A stretch of 64,000 nt of DNA, taken from NCBI RefSeq assembly GCF_900177795.1, contig NZ_FXWJ01000001.1, positions 868,001 through 932,000 on the forward strand, written 5' to 3'. Below, one piece after another: positions 1 through 7,588 of the stretch. The DNA is from Plantibacter elymi (nom. nud.) (GTDB lineage Bacteria; Actinomycetota; Actinomycetes; Actinomycetales; Microbacteriaceae). The first letter of the stretch is position 1, and each line of letters starts with the position of its first letter. The position numbers and the translations under genes are program-made. Below the pieces are notes generated by a model. The model did no database searches. It was not told where the DNA came from and saw nothing but the letters and a program-made list of their open reading frames with translations.

Positions 1-749
1 GTCAGATCCGCACCGATCGCCTCGGTCAGCCAGGTCCGCTGTCCATCGTCGACGGGCCAGACTGAGAGGGTCACCCGTTGGCCGGGTTCCAATGGCCCGC
101 CGCAACAGTCCCACTCCCAGGGGCTGAGCCAGAGCATCCGCCGGGTCATCCGTGCCGACTCGGGGTTGGTGGTTCGCAGGCGCGAGACCAGCTCGGTCGT
201 TGGTGCGGTCAGGACGCGGAGGGCGATCGCGTCGCCGGGCATCGGTACACGGCCGAGCTCGCTGAGTCCCCAGCTGCGGTACATCGCTGCCGCCTCGGTC
301 GCGCGCTCGTAGACGCCGATGACCGTCTGCGTCTCGGAGCGGTCCTGCAGGACGGCGGCCAGGCAGCCGCGGGCGATCCCACGTCCGCGCTGATCCTCCG
401 CGACGGCGAGTTCGTGGACGACGACGGCCTCCACCGGATGCGCGAGGGCGGCCGCAGCCGTGCTGCTGGAGTCGGCCAGTTGCGCCAGGATGCCGAGCCA
501 GGCCGGGTCGGCGTCGAGGCCGTGGGCGAGCGCGAAGCCCACGATCCGGCCGTCGACCGTGGCGATGACGAGGCGTCCGCCGCGGTGGCCGAGATGCTCC
601 GGGCCCCACTGCCGGATGGTCGCGAGGTCGATCGCATCCTCGTTGTACGGCTCGGCGGTGAACGCCGCGACGAACAGCTGCGTGACCTCACCCCACACGT
701 CGTCGGGTGCGGATCCGGTGAACGAGGTGTAGCCGACCGGGCTCATCAT
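1..749 (-). CDS. GNAT-family N-acetyltransferase (3' end cut by window edge)
   Basis: Likely acetyl-CoA-dependent N-acetyltransferase of unknown substrate. I translated this frame directly; it stays open from an ATG at 749 to the window edge, so the C-terminus is missing. Residues about 110-130 hold the acetyl-CoA-binding motif A of GNAT proteins (ELAVAEDQRGRGIARG). After about residue 195 the chain continues into an extra segment with WEWDCCGGP, which looks like a second small domain beyond the usual ~150-residue GNAT fold. A second ATG lies directly after the first (746), and neither has a clear Shine-Dalgarno sequence. The substrate cannot be inferred. Confidence 0.72.
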   Translation of the reverse strand, partial: MMSPVGYTSFTGSAPDDVWGEVTQLFVAAFTAEPYNEDAIDLATIRQWGPEHLGHRGGRLVIATVDGRIVGFALAHGLDADPAWLGILAQLADSSSTAAAALAHPVEAVVVHELAVAEDQRGRGIARGCLAAVLQDRSETQTVIGVYERATEAAAMYRSWGLSELGRVPMPGDAIALRVLTAPTTELVSRLRTTNPESARMTRRMLWLSPWEWDCCGGPLEPGQRVTLSVWPVDDGQRTWLTEAIGADL

Positions 750-779
750 CCAGCCAGCATAGGGAAGTGGCGCGACCGG

Positions 780-847
780 CTCAGTTCATTCGCCCATGTT
801 TGGGCGAGCGGACACTGCGTGGCCCAAGAATGGGCGAACGAACTGAG
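780..847. repeat. Long inverted repeat between GNAT gene and dioxygenase gene
   Basis: The arms CTCAGTTC...CGCCCA (780-797) and TGGGCG...GAACTGAG (830-847) pair almost perfectly, with a shorter GGGC/GCCC pairing inside. It lies 3 bp downstream of the dioxygenase stop codon, so it probably acts as a transcription terminator, though it has no T-tract. It resembles the CTCAG-ended palindromes elsewhere in the window but is not a close copy. Confidence 0.7.
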
Positions 848-849
848 GC

Positions 850-1989
850 CTAGAGCGTGTTGCCGAGCTTGAAGCCCTGGGCCTCGTCGCCCTTGCGGGT
901 GTAGGAGAAGCCGTCGGCACCGATCGTGACCTCGAGTTCGGAGTCGTCGGTCCGGGAGACGACCGGCTTCGGCTCGCCGTCGAGGTCGAGCACGAGCGAC
1001 GCGTCCGTGTACCAACTCGGCACGACGGCGTTGCCCCACCAGTCGCGCCGCTGGTTGTCGTGCACGTCCCACGTGACCACCGGGTTGTCGGGGTCGCCCG
1101 TGTAGTAGTCCTGGGTGTAGATCTCGATCCGGTGGCCGTCGGGGTCACGGATGTACAGGTAGAACGCGTTCGAGACGCCGTGCCGGCCGGGGCCGCGCTC
1201 GATGACGTCCGACATCCGAAGCGCGCCGAGCTTGTCGCAGATCGCGATGATGTTGTGCTTCTCATGCGTCGCGAACGCCACGTGGTGCATGCGTGGTCCG
1301 TCACCACCCGTCATCGCGGTGTCGTGCACCGTCGGCTTCCGGCGCATCCAGGCCGCGTACGTCGTCCCGGCCTCGTCCTGGATGTCCTCCGTGACACGGA
1401 ACCCGAGGTCCTCCATGTACGCGACCGCCCGCGGCACGTCGGGCGTGACCTGGTTGAAGTGGTCGAGCCGCACGAGCGCGCCCGGTGTGTACAGGTCGTA
1501 GCGCCACGCCAACCGCTCGACGTGCTCCACGTCGTAGAAGAACTCGTAGGGGAACCCGAGCGGATCCTCGACGCGCACCGAGTCGCCGATGCCTTTCACA
1601 TACCCCTCGGCCCGACGCTCCACCCGGCACCCGAGCTCCGTGTAGAAGGCGACCGCGCGGTCGAGGTCCTCAGGACTCCGCACCCGGTAGCTGAACGCGG
1701 CGACCGCCGCCACCGGCCCCTGCCGCAGCACGAGGTTGTGGTGGATGAACTCCTCGAAGCTCCGCAGGTAGACGGTCGTCTCGTCCTCCTCCGTGACCAC
1801 GAGGTCGAGGACGTCGACGTAGAACTTCCGGCTCGCGGCGAGATCCGTGACGACGATCTCCATGTAGGCGCACCGGAGGATGTCCGGCGGGGTGGTGGCG
1901 GGCGTCGGAATGCGGTTCACGGGCACGGGGATCGGGTCGGTTGCGGTCACGACGGGCTCGGCCGACGACGGGGTGATGGGGTTCGACAT
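850..1989 (-). CDS. hpaD: Homoprotocatechuate (3,4-dihydroxyphenylacetate) 2,3-dioxygenase
   Basis: Extradiol ring-cleavage dioxygenase of the vicinal-oxygen-chelate fold. It should open 3,4-dihydroxyphenylacetate to 5-carboxymethyl-2-hydroxymuconate semialdehyde in the cytoplasm. The 379-residue chain has the two tandem glyoxalase-like modules. The metal ligands read as H177 (LDHF), H236 (MHHVAF) and E289 (HRIEI). Their spacing matches the known H155/H214/E267 triad of the Brevibacterium enzyme with a constant offset of 22. The relatives are the Fe-dependent Brevibacterium and Mn-dependent Arthrobacter enzymes; the metal cannot be told from sequence. The start at 1989 is chosen for the AAGGA 8 nt upstream; the longer frame to 2067 has no such site. 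It is last in the hpa operon. Confidence 0.93.
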   Translation of the reverse strand: MSNPITPSSAEPVVTATDPIPVPVNRIPTPATTPPDILRCAYMEIVVTDLAASRKFYVDVLDLVVTEEDETTVYLRSFEEFIHHNLVLRQGPVAAVAAFSYRVRSPEDLDRAVAFYTELGCRVERRAEGYVKGIGDSVRVEDPLGFPYEFFYDVEHVERLAWRYDLYTPGALVRLDHFNQVTPDVPRAVAYMEDLGFRVTEDIQDEAGTTYAAWMRRKPTVHDTAMTGGDGPRMHHVAFATHEKHNIIAICDKLGALRMSDVIERGPGRHGVSNAFYLYIRDPDGHRIEIYTQDYYTGDPDNPVVTWDVHDNQRRDWWGNAVVPSWYTDASLVLDLDGEPKPVVSRTDDSELEVTIGADGFSYTRKGDEAQGFKLGNTL

Positions 1990-2041
1990 GATCTGCGTCC
2001 TTGCTGATCTCGATTGCTGGGTGGAGGTCGACCGGGAGCGG

Positions 2042-3556
2042 TCAGTGCGCGGCCTGCAGCGGCACACCGGTCCCGAAGCGCGGGGAGTGCGCCTGGTTCA
2101 GCGTGATGTGCACCGCCTGCTGGTCGGTGTAGAAGTCGATCGAGCGGTAGCCGCCCTCGTGCCCGAGCCCTGAGGCCTTCACCCCGCCGAACGGGGTGCG
2201 GAGGTCGCGCACGTTGTTCGAGTTCAGCCACACCATTCCGGCCTGCACGTTCTGGGAGAAGGTGTGGGCGCGCTTGAGGTCGTTCGTCCAGATGTAGGCG
2301 GCGAGCCCGTACTTCGTGTCGTTCGCGAGCGCGAGCGCCTCCTCGTCGGAGTCGAAGGGGGTGATGGCCACGACCGGTCCGAAGATCTCTTCCTGGAAAA
2401 TGCGGGCGGTCGGCGGGACGTCGGCGAAGACCGTCGGCGCGACGTAGTTGCCCGTCGGGAACCCCTCGGGGCGACCGCCGCCGGCGACGAGGCGGCCCTC
2501 GGTCTTGCCGATCTCGACGTAGCCCATGACCTTCTCGTAGTGCTCCGGGTGCACCAGCGCGCCGACCTCGGTGGCCGGGTCGTTCGGGTGCCCGACGACG
2601 ATGTTGCGGGCCCGCTCGGCGTAGCGCTCGACGAAGTCGTCGTAGACACTCCGCTCGACGAGGATGCGGCTTCCGGCGGTGCAGCGCTCGCCGTTCAACG
2701 AGAACACCCCGAACACCGTCGCGTCGAGGGCGTCGTCGAGGTCGGCGTCGGCGAACACGACGGCCGGTGACTTGCCACCGAGCTCCATCGAGAGCCCCTT
2801 CAGGAACGGCGCGGCGTTCGCGAAGATGAGCTGACCGGTGCTGCTCTCGCCGGTGAACGAGATGAGCGGCACGTCCGGGTGCTTCACGAGGGCGTCGCCG
2901 GCGTCCTCACCGAGCCCGTTCACGAGGTTGAACACCCCGTCGGGCACACCGGCGTCGCGGAAGATGTCCGCCCACAGGCTCGCCGAGAGCGGGGTGAACT
3001 CCGCCGGCTTCAGGACGACCGTGTTGCCGGTCGCGAGGGCCGGAGCGAGCTTCCAGCTCTCGAGCATGAACGGCGTGTTCCAAGGCGTGATGAGCCCCGC
3101 GACGCCGATGGGCTTGCGGTTGACGTAGTTGAGCTGCCGCCCGGGCACCTTGTAGGTGTCGTCGTGCTGGGCGACGATCAGGTCGGCGAAGAACCGGAAG
3201 TTCTCGGCGGCGCGCTTCGCCTGACCGAGCGCCTGCGTGATCGGCAGTCCGGTGTCGAAGCTCTCGAGCTCCGCGAGGCGGGCGTCCTGCGCTTCGACGG
3301 CATCGGCGACCCGGTGCATGATCCGGCTGCGCTCGCGGGGGAGGAGCCGCGGCCACGGACCCTCGTCGAAGGCCCGCTTCGCTGCGGCGACGGCGAGGTC
3401 GATGTCCGCCTGCTTGCCGGCGGCGGCCTGGACGTAGGTCTCGTTCGACACCGGATCGAGGACGTCGAAGGTGTCGCCGTCGACCGAGTCGACGAACGCG
3501 CCGTCGATGTAATGCCGGATACGGTCGGGCAACGCTGCCGGAACGTGCTGGGTCAT
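2042..3556 (-). CDS. hpaE: 5-carboxymethyl-2-hydroxymuconate semialdehyde dehydrogenase
   Basis: NAD-dependent aldehyde dehydrogenase, 504 residues, that oxidises the ring-cleavage product semialdehyde to the dicarboxylate in the homoprotocatechuate meta pathway. Visible ALDH signatures are PWNTP (catalytic Asn160), MELGGKS (general base Glu258) and NGERCTAG (nucleophile Cys292). Length is normal for the family. Its ATG overlaps the stop of the upstream GntR gene (ATGA) and follows GGAGGA at good spacing, so translation is probably coupled. Assignment to this substrate rests on its place beside hpaD and the downstream pathway genes; the ALDH fold alone would not decide it. Confidence 0.92.
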   Translation of the reverse strand: MTQHVPAALPDRIRHYIDGAFVDSVDGDTFDVLDPVSNETYVQAAAGKQADIDLAVAAAKRAFDEGPWPRLLPRERSRIMHRVADAVEAQDARLAELESFDTGLPITQALGQAKRAAENFRFFADLIVAQHDDTYKVPGRQLNYVNRKPIGVAGLITPWNTPFMLESWKLAPALATGNTVVLKPAEFTPLSASLWADIFRDAGVPDGVFNLVNGLGEDAGDALVKHPDVPLISFTGESSTGQLIFANAAPFLKGLSMELGGKSPAVVFADADLDDALDATVFGVFSLNGERCTAGSRILVERSVYDDFVERYAERARNIVVGHPNDPATEVGALVHPEHYEKVMGYVEIGKTEGRLVAGGGRPEGFPTGNYVAPTVFADVPPTARIFQEEIFGPVVAITPFDSDEEALALANDTKYGLAAYIWTNDLKRAHTFSQNVQAGMVWLNSNNVRDLRTPFGGVKASGLGHEGGYRSIDFYTDQQAVHITLNQAHSPRFGTGVPLQAAH

Positions 3557-4299
3557 GGGTGGTTCCTCCGGTCGGTGGTGGACGGCGGTGACGACGTCGG
3601 GCGGGCCGCGGTGGGCGGCTGGTGCTCCGCCTGGTACGCGAGCATGGCGTCGAGGGTCGCCGTGCGGTGGTCGCGGGCGGCGATCTCGATCTCGAGCGGC
3701 TGCGCGCCGGCGGCGATGAGTTCGAGGATGCCGTCGTGCTCGGCGACCGACTCCCGCGCGCGGCCGGGCACGAAGCTGAACGTCGAATCGCGGAGCGCGT
3801 TCAGCCGCCGCCAGCCGCGGTGGACGAGGTCGAGGACGTGCGGGTTCGGGCACTCCTCGAAGAGGACGGTGTGGAACTCCAGGTTCAGCGCCGTGAACGC
3901 GTGCGGGTCGAAGTCGTCGAGCGTGCGGCGCATCCGCTCGTTGATCTCGCGGGCGCGCGCCAGATGGTCGTCGGTGAGGTAAGCGGCACTCATCGAGGTC
4001 GCTGCGCCCTCGACGAGGGCGAGCGTCTGCATCGTGAAGAGGTACTCGGTCTCGTGCAGCATCGCGACCTGCGCGCCGACGTTGCGCTCGAACGTCACGA
4101 GCCCCTCGGCCTCCAGCCGGCGGATCGCCTCGCGCACCGGGACCACGCTGATGTCGAGCTCACCGGCGATCTGTCCGAGCACCAGCCGGTACCCGGGGAC
4201 GAAGCGCCCCTCGTCGATGGCCTCGCGGATGAACCGGTAGGCGCGCTCGGACTTGCTGAGCGACGCCTCCTGCCCGGTCGTCGGGTGTGGTCGGCTCAT
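3553..4299 (-). CDS. GntR-family (FCD-type) regulator of the hpa operon
   Basis: 248-residue transcription factor. Residues about 15-75 form the GntR winged helix (AYRFIREAIDEGRFVPG ... VPVREAIRRLEAEGLV), and the remainder is an all-helical FCD-type effector domain with acidic and histidine ligands (EFHTVLFEECPN, HDGIL). It is embedded in the operon: its start overlaps the preceding stop (ATGA at 4296-4299) and its stop overlaps hpaE. FCD regulators usually bind short palindromes with a GT...AC core. Two such sites, at 5820 and 7518, lie before its own operon's genes and the divergent transporter, so it probably represses both and responds to a pathway intermediate (inference). Confidence 0.88.
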   Translation of the reverse strand: MSRPHPTTGQEASLSKSERAYRFIREAIDEGRFVPGYRLVLGQIAGELDISVVPVREAIRRLEAEGLVTFERNVGAQVAMLHETEYLFTMQTLALVEGAATSMSAAYLTDDHLARAREINERMRRTLDDFDPHAFTALNLEFHTVLFEECPNPHVLDLVHRGWRRLNALRDSTFSFVPGRARESVAEHDGILELIAAGAQPLEIEIAARDHRTATLDAMLAYQAEHQPPTAARPTSSPPSTTDRRNHP

Positions 4300-5792
4300 C
4301 GTCCCTGCTCGCTCTCGTATCGCGCCCGCCACTCGGCGTTCAGCGGGAAGAGGCCGTCGACGGCGGCACCGCCACGGACCTGCTCGGCGATCCAGGCGTC
4401 CTCCGCCTCCTGCACGACCGCCTCCGCGGCGACCTCGGCGGCGAGCGCCCGGGGGATCGCGATGACGCCGTCACCGTCCCCGACGATCACGTCGCCCGGC
4501 AGGACGGTCGCCCCGCCGCAGGTGATCGCGACGTCGGTCTCCCACGGCACATGGCGGCGCCCGAGGACGGACGGGTGCGGACCCTGCGAGAAGGTCGGCA
4601 GGTCGAACGCCGCGACCTGCTCGGCATCGCGGATCCCGCCGTCGGTGACGACCCCGGCCGCTCCGCGCTGCTGCGCCCGAAGTGCGAGGACGTCGCCGAC
4701 GGTGCCCGTGCCGCGCTCGCCGCGTGCCTCGATCACGATGATCTCGCCGGCCTCGACCGTGTCGAAGATGCGCTTCTGCGCGTTGAACCCGTTGCCGCGC
4801 TCGGCGAAGAGGTCGGGCCGGTAGGCGACGAAGCGGAGCGTGCGGGCCACGCCGACCATGCGAGTGCCCGGTCGCGAGGCGTGGACGCCCTCGATGAAGA
4901 CCTCGGTGTACCCGCGGGCCCGGAGCTTGGCGCTGAGCGTCGCCGTCGAGACCGAGGCGAGCTGCTCGGCGACCGCGGGATCGAGTGGTTCGGCGGGCGA
5001 TGCGGCGGTGGGAGGCTCAGCCGGTGCGGGCAGACCCGCCGCCGCAGCGTCCCCCCAGGCTTCGATCCGCTGATGGTCGTCGGCGGCCGGCTTCGCGCCG
5101 AACCCGCCGAAGGGCTCGGTGCCCTCGACGACCGTCGTCACGAGTCGACCGCTCGTCGGGGTGCCGGGTGCGGTCGGTGCGTCGACCTCGACCTCGACGA
5201 CGTCGCCGGGCACGACGACGGAGGAGCCGGCGGGTGTACCGGTCAGGATGACGTCGCCGGGCTCGAGCGTCGAGAGCTGCGAGAGGTCGGCGATGAGCTG
5301 GGCGAAGGGGAAGAGCAGTGTGTCGCTCGTGTCGTCCTGGACGACGACACCGTTGACCCAGGTGCGCACACGGAGGGCGGCCGGATCGATCTGCTCGGCG
5401 GGGATGACGGACGGGCCGAGCGGCGTGTAGCCGTCGCCGCCCTTCGAGCGCAGGTTCGACCCCTTGTCGGCACTGCGGAGGTCGTAGAGCCCGAAGTCGT
5501 TCGCAGCGGTGACGCCCGAGACGTGCTGCCAGGCGTCCTCGACGCGGACGCGGCGGGCCGCGGCACCGATGATGATCGCGATCTCGCCCTCGAAGGCGAG
5601 CAGCTCCGCGCCGACCGGGCGCTCGACGGTGCCGTCCGTGCCCGAGACGGAGGACCACGGCTTGAGGAAGTACGAGGGGTGCTCCGGTGTGCGGCCGCGC
5701 TGAGCCGCCCGTGACGGGTAGTTGAGGTGGACGGCGATGATCTTGCCGCCCCCGCTCTTCGGGAGGCCTTCGATGCCCTGGTGGCTGCTCAT
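4296..5792 (-). CDS. FAH-domain decarboxylase/isomerase fused to an RraA-like domain
   Basis: 498-residue two-domain protein. The first ~260 residues are a fumarylacetoacetate-hydrolase-fold module (FEGEIAIIIG metal-binding segment, GDVILTGTPAGS) of the type used by HpaG to decarboxylate or isomerise 5-carboxymethyl-2-oxo-hex-3-ene-1,6-dioate. A Pro/Ala-rich linker follows. The last ~210 residues are RraA/HMG-aldolase-like (GGIRDAEQ, GDVIVGDGDGVIAIP). E. coli HpaG instead has two FAH domains. No hpaF-type tautomerase gene is in the window, so the RraA-like half may cover that step or another decarboxylation or aldol step (inference). The start at 5792 is preceded by GAGGA. Confidence 0.85.
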   Translation of the reverse strand: MSSHQGIEGLPKSGGGKIIAVHLNYPSRAAQRGRTPEHPSYFLKPWSSVSGTDGTVERPVGAELLAFEGEIAIIIGAAARRVRVEDAWQHVSGVTAANDFGLYDLRSADKGSNLRSKGGDGYTPLGPSVIPAEQIDPAALRVRTWVNGVVVQDDTSDTLLFPFAQLIADLSQLSTLEPGDVILTGTPAGSSVVVPGDVVEVEVDAPTAPGTPTSGRLVTTVVEGTEPFGGFGAKPAADDHQRIEAWGDAAAAGLPAPAEPPTAASPAEPLDPAVAEQLASVSTATLSAKLRARGYTEVFIEGVHASRPGTRMVGVARTLRFVAYRPDLFAERGNGFNAQKRIFDTVEAGEIIVIEARGERGTGTVGDVLALRAQQRGAAGVVTDGGIRDAEQVAAFDLPTFSQGPHPSVLGRRHVPWETDVAITCGGATVLPGDVIVGDGDGVIAIPRALAAEVAAEAVVQEAEDAWIAEQVRGGAAVDGLFPLNAEWRARYESEQGR

Positions 5793-5819
5793 CACACGTC
5801 CTCGTTGTCGGTATCCAGA

Positions 5820-5831
5820 ATCGTATACGAT
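5820..5831. promoter_or_regulatory. Candidate GntR operator 1 (ATCGTATACGAT)
   Basis: Perfect 12-bp palindrome in the 59-bp gap between the aldolase gene and the FAH-RraA gene. It matches the site at 7518 in 11 of 12 positions. The GT-AC core is typical of FadR/FCD-type GntR regulators. It suggests an internal regulated promoter for the distal half of the operon. Confidence 0.7.
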
Positions 5832-5851
5832 CCGCACGCGGCGCGGAAGGG

Positions 5852-6664
5852 TCAGTACCCGTCGCCGCGGGTCGCGTCGCTCCGGCCGTCGATGAAGCGC
5901 TCGGCCAACTGCTCGGATGCGCGTGCGAGGAGCGACACGTCCGCACCGACGAGGACGAAGGACGCCCCGCGGTCGAGGTAGTGCTCCGCCATGACGGGGT
6001 CGAAGGCGTTCACGCCGGCCGGCTTGCCCGCGGCGGTGGCGGCATCGAGCACCCGCTCGACGGCGCTGACCACGGTGGGGTGCCCCTGCTGACCGAGCAG
6101 GCCGAGCGACGCCGAGAGGTCGGCCGGACCGACGAACACCGCGTCCACGCCGTCGACCGCGAGGATCTCCTCGGCCTGCTCGACGGCCTCCGCGGACTCG
6201 ATCTGCACCGTGAGCGACACCGAGTCGTCCGCCTGCGCGAGATAGTCGTCGACCCGGTTCCAGCGGGAGGACCTCGCGAGCGCGCTGCCGACCCCACGGA
6301 CGCCCTGCGGCGGGTACCGCACGGCCTGTACGAGCGCCGCCGCCTGCTCGGCCGACGACACCATGGGCACGATGAGGTTCTGCGCCCCGAGGTCGAGCAC
6401 CTGCTTGATGACGACCGCGTCGCCGAATGGCACCCGCACCAGCGGGCACACCGGGGAGGCGGCCACCACCTGCAGCTGTAGCTGGATGCTCTCCAGGGTG
6501 TTCGCCGAGTGCTCGCCGTCGATGAGGAGCAGGTCGAGCCCGCTGCCCGCAGCGATCTCCGCCGCGATCGGGCTCCCCGACACCACCCACATCCCGACGA
6601 GGGGTCGGTCCGCGGTGCGCAGGCGCTCGCCGAAGGTAGGCGGCAAGGTCATTCGAATCGGCAT
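5852..6664 (-). CDS. hpaI: 4-hydroxy-2-oxoheptane-1,7-dioate aldolase
   Basis: Class II pyruvate aldolase of the HpcH/HpaI family, splitting 4-hydroxy-2-oxoheptanedioate to pyruvate and succinic semialdehyde. It is the last carbon-cleaving step of the pathway. The chain has the family's DGEH base motif (LLLIDGEHS), QIESAEAVE (metal-binding Glu) and FVGPADLS (metal-binding Asp). Two starts are possible. The ATG at 6664 follows GGGAG at 7 nt (270 residues), while the ATG at 6652 sits in an ATGA overlap with the upstream hydratase stop (266 residues). I prefer 6664 because of its ribosome binding site. Confidence 0.92.
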   Translation of the reverse strand: MPIRMTLPPTFGERLRTADRPLVGMWVVSGSPIAAEIAAGSGLDLLLIDGEHSANTLESIQLQLQVVAASPVCPLVRVPFGDAVVIKQVLDLGAQNLIVPMVSSAEQAAALVQAVRYPPQGVRGVGSALARSSRWNRVDDYLAQADDSVSLTVQIESAEAVEQAEEILAVDGVDAVFVGPADLSASLGLLGQQGHPTVVSAVERVLDAATAAGKPAGVNAFDPVMAEHYLDRGASFVLVGADVSLLARASEQLAERFIDGRSDATRGDGY

Positions 6665-7431
6665 GTCACGGCTCCCAGTCCCTGGTATTCGGCGTGGACG
6701 GTGTCGCCCCGCTCGACCCACATCGGTCTCGTGAACGATCCCGACAGGATGATCTCCCCGGCGGCGAGACTCCCGCCGTGCTGGGCGAGCTTTCCGGCGA
6801 GCCACGCGACGCCGAGTGCCGGGTGCCCGAGGACGGCGCCGGCGACGCCCGACTCCTCGATGGTCTGGTTGCGGTAGAGCAGGGCCGAGACCCATCGCGG
6901 GTCGATCGCGTCCGGGCGGACGGGCGTTCCGCCGAGCACCATGGCACCGAGGGCCGCGTTGTCGGCGATGGTGTCGACGATCGTGCGGCCGTCGAGTTCG
7001 ATGTGGGAGTTGAGGACCTCGAGCGCCGGGACGATGTGGTCGGTCGCGTCGAGCACCTCGAAGATCGTGCAGTGCGGCCCCTGCAGTGGGCGACCGAGGA
7101 CGAACGCCAGCTCGACCTCCACGCGGACGTTGGAGTAGGCGTCGAAGTCGAGCGTCGCGCCCGAGTCGAAGACCTGGTCGTCGAGGATGACGCCGTAGTC
7201 GGGTTCGGTGATCCCGGTGGCCTGCTGCATCGCCTTCGAGGTGAGGCCGATCTTGTGGCCGACGACGCGCCGACCGGCGGCGATGCGGCGTTCGGCCCAC
7301 AGCGCCTGCACGGCGTAGGAGTCCTCGATGGTCATGTCCGGGTGTCGGGCGGTGAGCAGGGGGATGACGCTCCGCTCCTCGTGCGCCGCCGCCAGCTCGT
7401 CGGCGATCGCCTGTCGTTCGTGATCCTGCAT
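6649..7431 (-). CDS. hpaH: 2-oxo-hept-4-ene-1,7-dioate hydratase
   Basis: 260-residue hydratase of the HpcG/MhpD family, which adds water to 2-oxohept-4-ene-1,7-dioate and makes the aldolase substrate. Recognisable features are the VVGHKIGLTSKAMQ segment, the metal-binding VRVEVELAFVLG strand and LNSHIELDGRTI. Length matches E. coli HpaH/HpcG. It is first in the operon, starts at 7431 after AGGA, and overlaps the aldolase start. Its promoter region is shared with the divergent transporter and contains the second GntR-type palindrome. Confidence 0.92.
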   Translation of the reverse strand: MQDHERQAIADELAAAHEERSVIPLLTARHPDMTIEDSYAVQALWAERRIAAGRRVVGHKIGLTSKAMQQATGITEPDYGVILDDQVFDSGATLDFDAYSNVRVEVELAFVLGRPLQGPHCTIFEVLDATDHIVPALEVLNSHIELDGRTIVDTIADNAALGAMVLGGTPVRPDAIDPRWVSALLYRNQTIEESGVAGAVLGHPALGVAWLAGKLAQHGGSLAAGEIILSGSFTRPMWVERGDTVHAEYQGLGAVTCRFE

Positions 7432-7517
7432 CGCGTCCCGTCCTCATCTGCGTCGACTGCGGCCTGCGATCACGATACGGTGCGTCGTCATCGACTGCCT
7501 CTTGCGCGGTGATCACG

Positions 7518-7529
7518 ATTGTATACGAT
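7518..7529. promoter_or_regulatory. Candidate GntR operator 2 (ATTGTATACGAT) between hpaH and MFS gene
   Basis: Near-perfect palindrome in the 157-bp divergent promoter region, one base different from the site at 5820. The flanking GATCACGAT at 7511-7519 is repeated at 7468-7476, hinting at a second half-site closer to hpaH. One bound regulator could control both directions. Confidence 0.72.
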
Positions 7530-7588
7530 GTGGTGTACATTCTGGCGGTCCAATGACGGGCCGCGACGGACAAAGGGGTCTCGAGACA

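Noticed and set aside
78-872. Long plus-strand frame over the GNAT gene
   Set aside because: Shadow of the minus-strand coding frame: no family match, Gly/Arg-rich composition, while the minus frame carries the GNAT motif.
3557-3853. Extended N-terminus of hpaE
   Set aside because: Overlaps the GntR gene in another frame; the SD-preceded ATG at 3556 with ATGA overlap is the better start.
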